Positions 36,604 through 45,596 of a stretch of DNA of 57,751 nucleotides are shown here, one piece after another (the first letter of the stretch is position 1; every line of letters begins with the position of its first letter). Location of the stretch: positions 1 through 57,751 of the IMG/VR virus record IMGVR_UViG_3300023109_000027; one strand, given 5' to 3'. Under the pieces are notes generated by a model. It saw only the letters and a program-made list of their open reading frames with translations, had not been told where the DNA came from and did no database searches. The translations under genes and the position numbers were made by a program. Source of the DNA: a virus.

Positions 36604-39600
36604 TTACTTGTCTGGATTAATTAAAGCATCAAGTTGCTCAGTCAAAGCATGTTGCCGCGCAGCGTCTTCCGAGGTTTGTCCCTCGGATGCATTAGCAATA
36701 CCCGCTAATATACCGTAGCCATGACGCAAGGCTTCCAGTTGAGGCTTGTAACGTCGCAGTTTTGAAACAGAATCATTGCCCGTAGACTTTAAGTATGTTT
36801 CATCATCTTCTATAGCGCGATTATTAAGCATTATTTGTCGGTCTAAACGTGCGTAAAGAACTTTTGCGGCTTCTTGCGCGTCCTCTTCGCCTTCCCAAAA
36901 AGCCGCGGGCTTTGGAACAAGGTTCTTTAGCTCTTTAGCTTGAAAAACGCTGTCTCTAATATCTGAAGCTGCCATGAAGAAAGACATAAACTCTTGGTTT
37001 AAATTCTCCACAGACTTGATAGCTGCTTTTGTATCTGGAAACCAAGTCCCCCACAAACCCCCAGTGCCTGCCTCGGTAGCCTTGTTCACCAGATTTTTAA
37101 ACCACGCGTCAGAACCAAAAGCCTCACCGCTTAAACCAAAGGCATACGGAGATAGCATGTCTGCCTGTTGAAAGGAAGCAGCCATTGGTGACTTATTGTC
37201 ATAGTTTAAAACGGGTGTGAAGTTTACGGCGGGAACAGGTAAGCCCTGTAACTGACGTTTTTGCAACGCCGCTAACATGTCCGTTGTCAGCGGTGTTCTA
37301 ACAGGTTGAGAAAGGGTCTTGGTGCTTTCGTTGTAATTAGAACCGGACTTGGGGGCTACCCACTGTAGTATAGACCCCTCTACTAAGGCTGTTTCTTCAC
37401 GGTTGGTTTTACCCTCCCCGTACTTTTCCATAATACCTTCGTAGCCTTCTTGACCCAAAGCAACTTTTTGAAACAGCGAATTTGCACCCGTTCCAAAGGC
37501 GCTTTTCATGTCCAAAGTTTGTTGCGCTATGTTGTTTGAAACAACGCCTCGGGCATGTGTTTCACCAGCTATTGCGGCACGAAGGTCTAAGCCTTTCTCG
37601 GTCAGGTTGTTTTGAACTAAATTATTAAATTTAGCGTCGGCACGGTTTAAGTCAGCCTGATCCCCTTGGAAATTCAAACGCTCCTCTTGCAAGGCCGCAG
37701 CCGCCTCTTGAGAATTTAGCCCGCGTGTTTCAGCCGCAGCACGGTCTAAAACGTTTTCTAAAGCTGTTGCGTTAATAGAGGTATCTTGTTTAGCAACGTC
37801 CGCAGCAATTCTTGTAACCTGCATGGCCTTATCGTGATCTTGACTTCCTAATTGAAGCCCCTCTCTTGCGGTTCGTTCCAGCAACGACTGTCCCGCTGCA
37901 AACAACCGTTTTTTGTCGGCTTCGCTTACATTTAGCTTATCCGCTTCTTCCTGCATCATTTCCTTCCACTCTTGAGAAGTAAGCAGGTTTTTCTCCGTGG
38001 CGGCTCTGTTTAAAGCGGCGTTTAAAGCTTGGGCAGAAAGACTGGCTTCCTGCATGGAGTTTTGGTGTGCGCGGGTTAGGGCGCTTTCACCAGCTTTAAA
38101 CGCCCTGTCCAATTGTGCGGCGTCAAGGTTTAGATCAGCCCCTGTTTTTTGCAAGATAAGTTTAAACTCTTGCTCCGTAACCTGTTGATCCTTGCTAGCA
38201 GCAATTTTAAGAGCGTTTTCAACCGCTGTTGCAGCCTGTTGATCGTCTTGAAGCGCCGCACGGGCAAAACGATTAGCTGCCGCTATACCTTCAGCGGACC
38301 GCAAGCTGTTTCCAGAAAGAACCGCTTGAGCCTGTAGTCGTGCCGCCTGCAACGACGTGGCAGACTGAATGTCCATTCGTTTAAATTTTTCTCTTTGAGC
38401 CCGATCAAGGACAGCCTGCCCTGCGGTAAACAGCCTGTTGCGTTGGCCCTCTTCCATAGTTGCAAATTGTGCATCGTCTTGAAGTGCTGCGCGGGCATTC
38501 GTGGTAAAGATTGCCATGTCCTTTTCAGCAACTCGACCCAAAGCCGACTGCGTTGCAGTAAACACGTTTTGATCCTTACGAGAAGCATCTAAAAGACCCT
38601 GAGAATACAGTTTTAACTCTTTGTCTTGCAGTACGCCCTTGTCCATCTTTTTAATTTCAAACAAAGATTTAGCGCCAAACAACTCCAAAGAGTTGGCTAT
38701 ATTTATTTCACCCGTGAGTCTTGTATTTCTGTCTTGCAGCGTTGCTCTCAACTCTGCTATTTCCTTTCCTTGAACGCCTTTAAGGTCCAAGAGCATTTCA
38801 TCAATAGCAGCCTGACCGCCCTGCAAGTCAACTTTATAGCCTTGTAAGGTTTGATCTCGCAGCGAGGTAAAGTCAAACTTATTTTCTTGCAGAGTAAGAG
38901 CAAGTATAGCCGCGGTTTCTGCTGCTTCTTTGCGGTCAGCAAATTCCATAGTTTTAAGGGTTTTTGCACGATCAAAGAATGTGGAAGCGGCTTCTACATC
39001 TATACCTGCGGCAGCGTTTAACACTTCTATCTTGGCTTTGGTTCCGATTGCTGATTGATACGCCGTGGGGTCTTTAGTCCAACCGCTACCTTCTTTGGCG
39101 TATTTTTCAGCTTGCGTATTGCCCGCAACCGTTCCTATGTTAAGTGTAGTAACCTCCGTTCCATCAAGCTTAAACCAATCCACATAATTTTCAGGATTAG
39201 CGTCAAACTTCATAACCGTGGGGACTTGGTTTGCTTGTGGCTGCGTTAAGTTAGCGGCAGTTCCGGCAGCATACGTTTTTTCGTTTTCCGTGCCCTCGTC
39301 TATAACGGTTTCTTTTGTAAACGTGTATAGCTCCGTTGGAAGACCCCGCAATCTTATGTCTGCTTCAATCTCTTGCGCTTTAATAAGTGCGGATTGATAG
39401 GGCTCAAGCCCTTTTATGTCAAAATACTGTATTCCCGTTTCCGGTGTAGGTGTGGCCTGACCGTTATCCCCGACGGGCCCTTGCATATTTTTGGACAATA
39501 AATTTAACTGCTTTAGGTCCTCGGGGTTGTTTCTATTAAAATCACGGGTTGCAACTAACTTGCCGCCTTGAATACCGTATAATTTTACAAAATCTGTTTT

Positions 39601-40590
39601 AGTTGGAGTTCTACCAGCTTGAGCTATTTTAAGTTTTTGGGCAAAACCAGCTTCGGCTGCACCGCCCTGCAACGCAGCCTGTCTAGCTGCCATGTCTAAC
39701 TGACGTTTTTCTGCGGCTTGAGCCTGCTTGGCTGAAAGCATACCTGCGGCGCGTTCCCCGATCCGTTGTGGAAGTTGTGTTGCCGAAGCCGAATTTGCCA
39801 GCCGCTCTGCAATAGAGCCGCCCTGCGTATTACCCGCAAACTGCAAGCCAAATTCGGCCATATCAAACAGCATTTGCGCTTGAGACATTCTACGTTGTTC
39901 TTCAAGGTCCGCGGCCCGCGCTTGAGCGTCATAGCCCCCACTTAAAAAATCTTGATACTTGGACAAGTCTCTGCCAGCTATATCAATGGCCGACTCGCCA
40001 CCATTAGAAAACCTTTGGACCTCTACGGGCCCACCCTGCCTAAAATTTACGGGTGGTGTGTTTCCCACCTCCATCATGGGATCGTTCATCGCGGGCTCCG
40101 GCGCTTGGGCCATCATCAAACCACCGACGCCCTCCCCCATCTGACCTTCCATCGAAGTATCTCCGGCTATGCCCTGCATTAGCTCACCAATGCCGCTGTT
40201 AACCGCTCCCTCTTCCGTCATCATAATGGCAGGCTGCGTTAGCGCCAAAACAGATTCTGGCGTTTGCCTCGCGTCTTGCTCACCTACAATACTTCCAAGT
40301 TCCGCGTACCGCGCTTCAAGGGGCTGTTGGTTGCCGCGTATTCCGTCGATCAAGCTTTCGTAATCTTGAGCGCCGTCAATTTGTTGCATAACGCCTTCCG
40401 CGGCCATCATGCCCATCTCTTGGCCCTGCGCTTCTGCGCCAGCTAGAGCTTGCTCTGGTCCCATTTGTGGAGGAGCCATCGGTGGTCCGGCTGGCGGCAT
40501 CATGGGTTGTCCGCCTAAATTCATCCGTTGCGGTTGAACGTATCCGCCTTGGTTAAACATCTGACGCTTCATTACGCTACGATTCATCAT
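36604..40590 (-). CDS. Large internal virion protein with helical repeats (1328 aa)
   Basis: The N-terminus (FNQGGYVQPQRMNLGGQPMM) is methionine-, proline- and glycine-rich with FRQGGPVEV and FSNGGESA boxes. From about residue 600 to 1000 the protein repeats a helical pattern around NAALNRAATEKNLLTSQEWK and RLFAAGQSLLERTAREGLQL, several times in diverged form. It is alanine-, glutamine- and lysine-rich, as expected for a long coiled or helical rod. Probably an ejection protein. Its ATG abuts the previous stop (TAA ATG). Confidence 0.65.
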   Translation of the reverse strand: MMNRSVMKRQMFNQGGYVQPQRMNLGGQPMMPPAGPPMAPPQMGPEQALAGAEAQGQEMGMMAAEGVMQQIDGAQDYESLIDGIRGNQQPLEARYAELGSIVGEQDARQTPESVLALTQPAIMMTEEGAVNSGIGELMQGIAGDTSMEGQMGEGVGGLMMAQAPEPAMNDPMMEVGNTPPVNFRQGGPVEVQRFSNGGESAIDIAGRDLSKYQDFLSGGYDAQARAADLEEQRRMSQAQMLFDMAEFGLQFAGNTQGGSIAERLANSASATQLPQRIGERAAGMLSAKQAQAAEKRQLDMAARQAALQGGAAEAGFAQKLKIAQAGRTPTKTDFVKLYGIQGGKLVATRDFNRNNPEDLKQLNLLSKNMQGPVGDNGQATPTPETGIQYFDIKGLEPYQSALIKAQEIEADIRLRGLPTELYTFTKETVIDEGTENEKTYAAGTAANLTQPQANQVPTVMKFDANPENYVDWFKLDGTEVTTLNIGTVAGNTQAEKYAKEGSGWTKDPTAYQSAIGTKAKIEVLNAAAGIDVEAASTFFDRAKTLKTMEFADRKEAAETAAILALTLQENKFDFTSLRDQTLQGYKVDLQGGQAAIDEMLLDLKGVQGKEIAELRATLQDRNTRLTGEINIANSLELFGAKSLFEIKKMDKGVLQDKELKLYSQGLLDASRKDQNVFTATQSALGRVAEKDMAIFTTNARAALQDDAQFATMEEGQRNRLFTAGQAVLDRAQREKFKRMDIQSATSLQAARLQAQAVLSGNSLRSAEGIAAANRFARAALQDDQQAATAVENALKIAASKDQQVTEQEFKLILQKTGADLNLDAAQLDRAFKAGESALTRAHQNSMQEASLSAQALNAALNRAATEKNLLTSQEWKEMMQEEADKLNVSEADKKRLFAAGQSLLERTAREGLQLGSQDHDKAMQVTRIAADVAKQDTSINATALENVLDRAAAETRGLNSQEAAAALQEERLNFQGDQADLNRADAKFNNLVQNNLTEKGLDLRAAIAGETHARGVVSNNIAQQTLDMKSAFGTGANSLFQKVALGQEGYEGIMEKYGEGKTNREETALVEGSILQWVAPKSGSNYNESTKTLSQPVRTPLTTDMLAALQKRQLQGLPVPAVNFTPVLNYDNKSPMAASFQQADMLSPYAFGLSGEAFGSDAWFKNLVNKATEAGTGGLWGTWFPDTKAAIKSVENLNQEFMSFFMAASDIRDSVFQAKELKNLVPKPAAFWEGEEDAQEAAKVLYARLDRQIMLNNRAIEDDETYLKSTGNDSVSKLRRYKPQLEALRHGYGILAGIANASEGQTSEDAARQHALTEQLDALINPDK

Positions 40591-41631
40591 TTAAAATAAC
40601 CCCGCCCGTTGTGCGCCTGATGCGGCGGCTAATCCACTTATACCCAAACCCATTGCAGTTTGGAAGGGTGAAACTTGCGGAGCCGAAGCCGCCGTAAGCG
40701 TTGAAGACCCTGTTGGTGTGCCCGAGTAAATATCCGACAAGAAGCCATACTGTTGATAAGGCTGTGTATAACGCTGCAAGTTGGTCAGGCGCGTTGCATC
40801 CAAACCAGCTTGAGTAATACCGCGCTCTGTCGCACCCGTGGTCATTAGGTTCTGTATGTCCTGAGTATTTAGGTTTGTGCCCATTTCGCCCAGACCCGCT
40901 TGCTGGATACCAAGACCGCCTAGCTGTTGACCCAACTGACCTGTTTGTGCGCCCAAGGAACCGAGGCCCGCGCCTATCTGTCCGGTAAGCTGGCCCAACT
41001 GTTGCTGTCTACCCATGCCAGACTCAAACGCATTCATTGCAGCTTGCTGCGCGTTTTGGAAACCAGCCGCCCGCATTTGCGCCGCAGTGTCGGCCTGTTG
41101 CTTCATAACGTTTCGGTCTAGTTCAGACTGTGCAATCTGACCGCGAGAACCACCAAAGGCCCCTGCGCCAACCGCTTGAGCCCTGACGCCCTGTTGCGCT
41201 ATGTCACCCTGACGACGAATGTCCGCCATCGTATTGTCGATAACTTGATCTTCGTAAGGGTTCATAAAGTCTTGGTAACTGTTAGGGTCATACATAGCCC
41301 CAGTACCCGCCAAAGCACCAATACCGCTTTGCAACGCTGTCGAGGCGTCACCCATATATCCGGCAGCATCTGTTCCCGTTAGGCCCGCAGCTTGGTCAAT
41401 CGTTGACGAACCTTGCGTCAGAAACGGCTGATATGCACCCACGCCTGTTTGTGCCGCGGCAATAGAAGCCTGTTCGCTGGGACTAAGCCCCGCTACCTGA
41501 TAATCAGGCGGTGCATCGCCGCGTTCAATCTGACCTTTGATGTATTTCTGAACGTCGCCCAGTAATCCCAGACGATAAGCCTCAATCGCGGGGTCTTGGC
41601 GATTTACTACATATTGGGTTTGAGTACTCAT
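40591..41631 (-). CDS. Gln/Gly/Ala-rich virion protein (346 aa), probable DNA-ejection protein
   Basis: Low-complexity helical protein with runs like GQLTGQIGAGLGSLGAQTGQ and conserved-looking YQDFMNPYEDQVIDNTMADI, a pattern common in internal virion proteins of marine podoviruses. It begins with an ordered region (QDPAIEAYRLGLLGDVQKYI). Coupled to the genes on either side. The P22 gp7 group is the closest general analogy. Confidence 0.6.
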   Translation of the reverse strand: MSTQTQYVVNRQDPAIEAYRLGLLGDVQKYIKGQIERGDAPPDYQVAGLSPSEQASIAAAQTGVGAYQPFLTQGSSTIDQAAGLTGTDAAGYMGDASTALQSGIGALAGTGAMYDPNSYQDFMNPYEDQVIDNTMADIRRQGDIAQQGVRAQAVGAGAFGGSRGQIAQSELDRNVMKQQADTAAQMRAAGFQNAQQAAMNAFESGMGRQQQLGQLTGQIGAGLGSLGAQTGQLGQQLGGLGIQQAGLGEMGTNLNTQDIQNLMTTGATERGITQAGLDATRLTNLQRYTQPYQQYGFLSDIYSGTPTGSSTLTAASAPQVSPFQTAMGLGISGLAAASGAQRAGLF

Positions 41632-43100
41632 GCTACTGCACCCCCTTCAAAGGCTCTCATCATATCGTACATCTTTCTAACGCCGCGCTCTCTGCTACCG
41701 TTACCCGCTCCGCGGACGGCCTTGGCGTTCATTACAAACTCCCCGTCAGAAAGCATGGCTGGAATGCTATCGGAAGTCTCGGTTCCGGGGCCACCTATGT
41801 AACCAGTGCGGCGCGGGAAGTTCTGCATTTCGCCGCCCGCGGCGGCTGTTTGGACAGGCTCAACGAATTGCTGGTAAATCGGCTGGCGGACCGTGGGCAC
41901 CATTACGTCATACAAGGAGCGGTAAGACGGGGCTCCGGGTACTCCGGTTGTGTACATCTCAGGGTTCGCTGCCAAGCGGTCCTCGGCGGGCGAAGGGCTG
42001 TCGTAGGGGTCTTCTAATTCTTCCGCGGGTATTTGTTTAAAGCCACCAGCTAATGCTGCAACACCTAATCCGGCCCCAATTGTTGGAAACAGTTTGTAAC
42101 TGCCTTTGACCGCCTCTTTAGCTCCTTGACCCACCATCCGCGTAGCTTCCCGTGCAACTTCTGAAGGGGTTAAGGAGTCTCCAAACGCTAGTTCAACCCT
42201 TTCTTTAGCCTGTTGTAAAGTAAGACCTTCTGTACGGGGACTTCCAGAATCGTAAAAAAAGTTTTTTAACTTAGTGCTAAATTTATCGGGACTATCAAGT
42301 ATAGTAGCGTTAGAGCCGTCAATATTAGCGCCAATTAAATCGCTGTTCAATGCGGGGGCTTCAGGAAGTGTGCCTTCTATAGCGGACTTAGTTACTGGAG
42401 GGGTACTTGTTGATCCTTGCGAGGACACTGATATTGGATCACGGGGTTCCGGTTTAAACGGGTTACGCGCCTTAAAAAAGCCGCCCTTAGAAGCGTCCGG
42501 CAACATTCCAGTAAACATCTTTTCGCCGCGCACTAAATTACCAATACCCTGTTGGAAACCACCCATAATGCCGCCCATAAGTCCAGCCTTCATACTATCT
42601 TTAAAGCTGTTACCCTGCGCAAGAGAACTAATGCCTGAACCAATAAATCCCGAAGCTAACGCACCCATACCGGGAAATATGGCGTTCATAGCCAACGGAA
42701 TAACAATAGGCGCAGCCATCTTAACGATCTTCTTAACGCCGCTAATAATCTTCTTTAGAAAAAACTCTCTGTTACCCGTGTAAGGGTTTACAGAGTTAGC
42801 CGCGTTGCCAACCGTGTAACGCGACATGTCCATGTCATTGTCACTAAAAACCTCCGCCATAGCGTTCCTGATCCGCGGATCGCGGGCCATGTTCCGGTCT
42901 ATAATAATCTCGTCACGATTAACGTGAGCCAGTTCCGTATCGCCGTTACGGCCCATCTGAGCCATGCGGTTTGCTACCTCGCCCATAGAGTTAATGCCGC
43001 GAGGCTGACCAAACGCAAGTACGTTGTCAGGCATTTCATCCATGTTAGAGGTTAAGAAAGACCCAACACCGCCCTCGGGAAAATACATCTGTTCTTGCAT
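41628..43100 (-). CDS. Virion protein with hydrophobic middle and tape-measure-like end (490 aa)
   Basis: DTELAHVNRDEIIIDRNMAR near the N-terminus and the C-terminal SDSIPAMLSDGEFVMNAKAV are short motifs shared by phage tape-measure and ejection proteins. A hydrophobic, glycine-rich stretch (APIVIPLAMNAIFPGMGALA, continuing for about 60 residues) may cross membranes. FxxGGxV-type boxes occur at both ends (YFPEGGVGSF; AFEGGAVA). I use the ATG at 43100, with GGGG seven bases upstream; a GTG one codon earlier is possible. Confidence 0.6.
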   Translation of the reverse strand: MQEQMYFPEGGVGSFLTSNMDEMPDNVLAFGQPRGINSMGEVANRMAQMGRNGDTELAHVNRDEIIIDRNMARDPRIRNAMAEVFSDNDMDMSRYTVGNAANSVNPYTGNREFFLKKIISGVKKIVKMAAPIVIPLAMNAIFPGMGALASGFIGSGISSLAQGNSFKDSMKAGLMGGIMGGFQQGIGNLVRGEKMFTGMLPDASKGGFFKARNPFKPEPRDPISVSSQGSTSTPPVTKSAIEGTLPEAPALNSDLIGANIDGSNATILDSPDKFSTKLKNFFYDSGSPRTEGLTLQQAKERVELAFGDSLTPSEVAREATRMVGQGAKEAVKGSYKLFPTIGAGLGVAALAGGFKQIPAEELEDPYDSPSPAEDRLAANPEMYTTGVPGAPSYRSLYDVMVPTVRQPIYQQFVEPVQTAAAGGEMQNFPRRTGYIGGPGTETSDSIPAMLSDGEFVMNAKAVRGAGNGSRERGVRKMYDMMRAFEGGAVA

Positions 43101-43162
43101 CACATCGCCCCTTTGATCTGGACTGTATCAGACCGTCTAAAACTTTTCCATGTATTTATCAT
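43100..43162 (-). CDS. Possible 20-residue mini-gene linking two operon genes
   Basis: ATG at 43162 overlaps the stop of the previous gene (ATGA) and the frame ends at a TGA that overlaps the ATG of the next (TGATG). Product MINTWKSFRRSDTVQIKGAM. It may be a real small gene or merely carry ribosomes across an otherwise empty 58-base gap. Confidence 0.25.
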   Translation of the reverse strand: MINTWKSFRRSDTVQIKGAM

Positions 43163-43470
43163 GTTGTCACCGTAACCGCACCCACTGAACCTGTAACCGA
43201 GTTGCCGCGCAAACTACTTATGTCCGCGAGGGTTATCTTAACATAGCCCATTAAGCCATCTGAGTTAGCCCCTTGATACAAGCTACCTACTTCTAAGCCC
43301 TGATCGTCCGTCTGTAAATTGGTCAAAACTAACGCGGTGTTTCTACCTTCACCGGGATTTTGCATTTGATCCAAGTACACTGCAAAGGACCGAATTACCT
43401 CATCAAAGTATGTCTGATCGTACTCCTGCGGCGGAATCGGAAAAAACGGGCGAACTAGATTCCTAGACAT
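43159..43470 (-). CDS. Small structural protein (103 aa)
   Basis: An acidic, beta-rich protein (FFPIPPQEYDQTYFDEVIRS) ending TGSVGAVTVTT, the same ending as the protein at 51889-52215. Lies in the tail operon and overlaps the gp10-like gene by one base. Role unknown; probably a minor virion component. Confidence 0.55.
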   Translation of the reverse strand: MSRNLVRPFFPIPPQEYDQTYFDEVIRSFAVYLDQMQNPGEGRNTALVLTNLQTDDQGLEVGSLYQGANSDGLMGYVKITLADISSLRGNSVTGSVGAVTVTT

Positions 43471-45587
43471 TAGCGTCTGCCGTCAGGTCTAACTTCGACT
43501 CTGGGAGTGCCCAAGCGCCAAGTGGTTTCTGTCGCAGTGCTTTCTACCTTTAGGTTAAACGACCGTCCGCGTAACCGCGTTCGAACTTCTTTAGTAAACT
43601 GCTCAACAGGCGTTGAGGCAGTCTTTGATACTACATCTTCGTCGGTATGTAAGTATTTACCTCCCGGAAAGTTTCTAACACCCAGAGTAAACGTAGCTGT
43701 TGGTGTATTGGCAGTAGAGTCGCGGAACGTAATGTCTGGTATAATTCTTGACAAGAAAGCAAACTGATCCCCGTCACCTAAGTCTATCTGACTGCTTTCA
43801 ATATGTGAGGCAATAGCGGACGCTGGAACGGTGCTGCCGTCATCTAAACCGTTTTCGTGTTCATACAAATAATGATCCGAACCTGCGGCTATGGGCAATG
43901 CGTCAACGCCACGGTCCACCCAAACTGTTCGATCTAATGTGCCGTAGTACCAAACTTGCTGCTCATAATTAAACACAACATAGCGGTCATTTTCGTCACT
44001 GTTAGCCGAAGGATAAAACCACCATATTTCTGAAAACGAGCTATTGCTTGCTGCGGTGACTTTTTGAATTTGTTCTTCGTTAAAGTCGGAAAACACGTAA
44101 TCTTTTACCGTACAGGGTAGCTTGTTAACAGCACCCGCATAAACATAGAACTCTTCTCGGCCCATCCAAAACACGTTGTCATTAACCGCAATAGCGCACA
44201 ACGGACTTGCCGTAGTAATGTTTTCTGAAACTGTATTAATACCAAACGTAAACGGCGGTCCAAGAAACTGCATGGCGTGTAACGATACATCTGTAAACAC
44301 TAAAACCTGCTGTCTGGTTTCAACAGCAATTACAATCTCAGAACCAGAACCAATACGCAAATCACCCGCTGTATTAGTGGCCTTGGCTGACCAATCTGTC
44401 AGGCTTTCTTGACTGCCAAAACGAATAAGCAAGGGGTCTTGTGTGCCTATTGCCGTTTCTGGATCACAACCAAAAGCTATAATGTGCCTGTCTTTGTCTG
44501 AAACCAATACCTGCTTTGCAATGGTTGGAATATTATCGGCGGCTACACCTAAACTGGAAAGAGATACCGCCCGTGTTGTAACGCCATTTGTCTTGTCCCA
44601 GTAAAATATACCTTCATCGCGGACATTCATTAACAAGTCTTCGCCAAAGTTATCGTGGCTCCAAATACGAAGAGTATTACCGCCAGCCGTAAGGTCCGAG
44701 GCCGAGTCCCACGCACCGCGTCCCCAAGTGCCTGCGCCCCAGCCAGTGCCTTGAACAGAAGTATCCAGCCCCGTGTTGATTTGGTACGCCCCTACAGACG
44801 AACCGCCACCGTTACCGCTGTCGCTTGTGTTTGCAAAAACAAACGTTGGGTTTAATCCAGACGTTGTCGTTATTTCAGAGATAGTTGCTACAGCCCTAGC
44901 TTCTATTTGAAAGACGGTAGAACTTACAACATGCGTTACTTGATACTCTTGGTTTAAAACGTTTGCAGTAATTACACCGCCAAGGGTTGCCGCCCCTGAG
45001 AAAGTTACAAAGTCATTTTCTAACGCGCCGTGACCATCAGAATCTGTAACAGACAGAGTACAGCACGTTACCGCTACGCCATCAGAATGCGCCGCCGCCG
45101 TTGTTCCGTTAACGCCGCGCACACAACCTGTAAGTGTGGCACTACTAACTGCACCATAGGTTATTTGCTCTGAGCCGATAAGAATACGTCCACCGCCTGT
45201 AGGAAAACCGCTGGCGCTATCCATAACAATAGATTGTGCCTCGGCGCTTATTGCTCCGTCCAGAGTATCAGCCCCCGCAGCGAAGGTGACCGCAGAAGAC
45301 GCTACTCGTATTGGTGTAATGTCTTTATATGCACCGCCCTCACTAATGTAATACTTGAGGCCCGTACCTACACCAATGTATTTGTCACCAGACAAGGCAA
45401 CCCAAGGGTGTAACGCACGACACGTCCCAAGGAAAGCGTTGTCTGAGTTTTTAACCCAACCGCCTATTTTCTCAGGAAATCCCATGCGAAATCGTATTTT
45501 ATCACCATCGAACCAACCACCTTCATTACTATACGAAGTGGTTTCTCGGTTAATTCCGGGCTTAAACTGTAGCTTTGTTAGCGGCAT
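43470..45587 (-). CDS. P22 gp10-like tail-completion (DNA stabilisation) protein
   Basis: 705 residues. The start KLQFKPGINRETTSYSNEGG, then WFDGDKIRFRMGFPEKIGGW, is the classic opening of gp10-like proteins that plug the portal and hold packaged DNA. The body is beta-rich, with long repeats of short strands in a propeller-like pattern (IWSHDNFGEDLLMNVRDEGI) and, in the first 250 residues, an inserted Ig-like region. The gp4-like partner lies at 52215-52883. Confidence 0.75.
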   Translation of the reverse strand: MPLTKLQFKPGINRETTSYSNEGGWFDGDKIRFRMGFPEKIGGWVKNSDNAFLGTCRALHPWVALSGDKYIGVGTGLKYYISEGGAYKDITPIRVASSAVTFAAGADTLDGAISAEAQSIVMDSASGFPTGGGRILIGSEQITYGAVSSATLTGCVRGVNGTTAAAHSDGVAVTCCTLSVTDSDGHGALENDFVTFSGAATLGGVITANVLNQEYQVTHVVSSTVFQIEARAVATISEITTTSGLNPTFVFANTSDSGNGGGSSVGAYQINTGLDTSVQGTGWGAGTWGRGAWDSASDLTAGGNTLRIWSHDNFGEDLLMNVRDEGIFYWDKTNGVTTRAVSLSSLGVAADNIPTIAKQVLVSDKDRHIIAFGCDPETAIGTQDPLLIRFGSQESLTDWSAKATNTAGDLRIGSGSEIVIAVETRQQVLVFTDVSLHAMQFLGPPFTFGINTVSENITTASPLCAIAVNDNVFWMGREEFYVYAGAVNKLPCTVKDYVFSDFNEEQIQKVTAASNSSFSEIWWFYPSANSDENDRYVVFNYEQQVWYYGTLDRTVWVDRGVDALPIAAGSDHYLYEHENGLDDGSTVPASAIASHIESSQIDLGDGDQFAFLSRIIPDITFRDSTANTPTATFTLGVRNFPGGKYLHTDEDVVSKTASTPVEQFTKEVRTRLRGRSFNLKVESTATETTWRLGTPRVEVRPDGRR

Positions 45588-45596
45588 AACACCTCA

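Noticed and set aside
42274-42783. 169-codon plus-strand frame antisense to a virion gene
   Set aside because: The codon pattern of the minus-strand gene forces an open antisense frame; no start signals.
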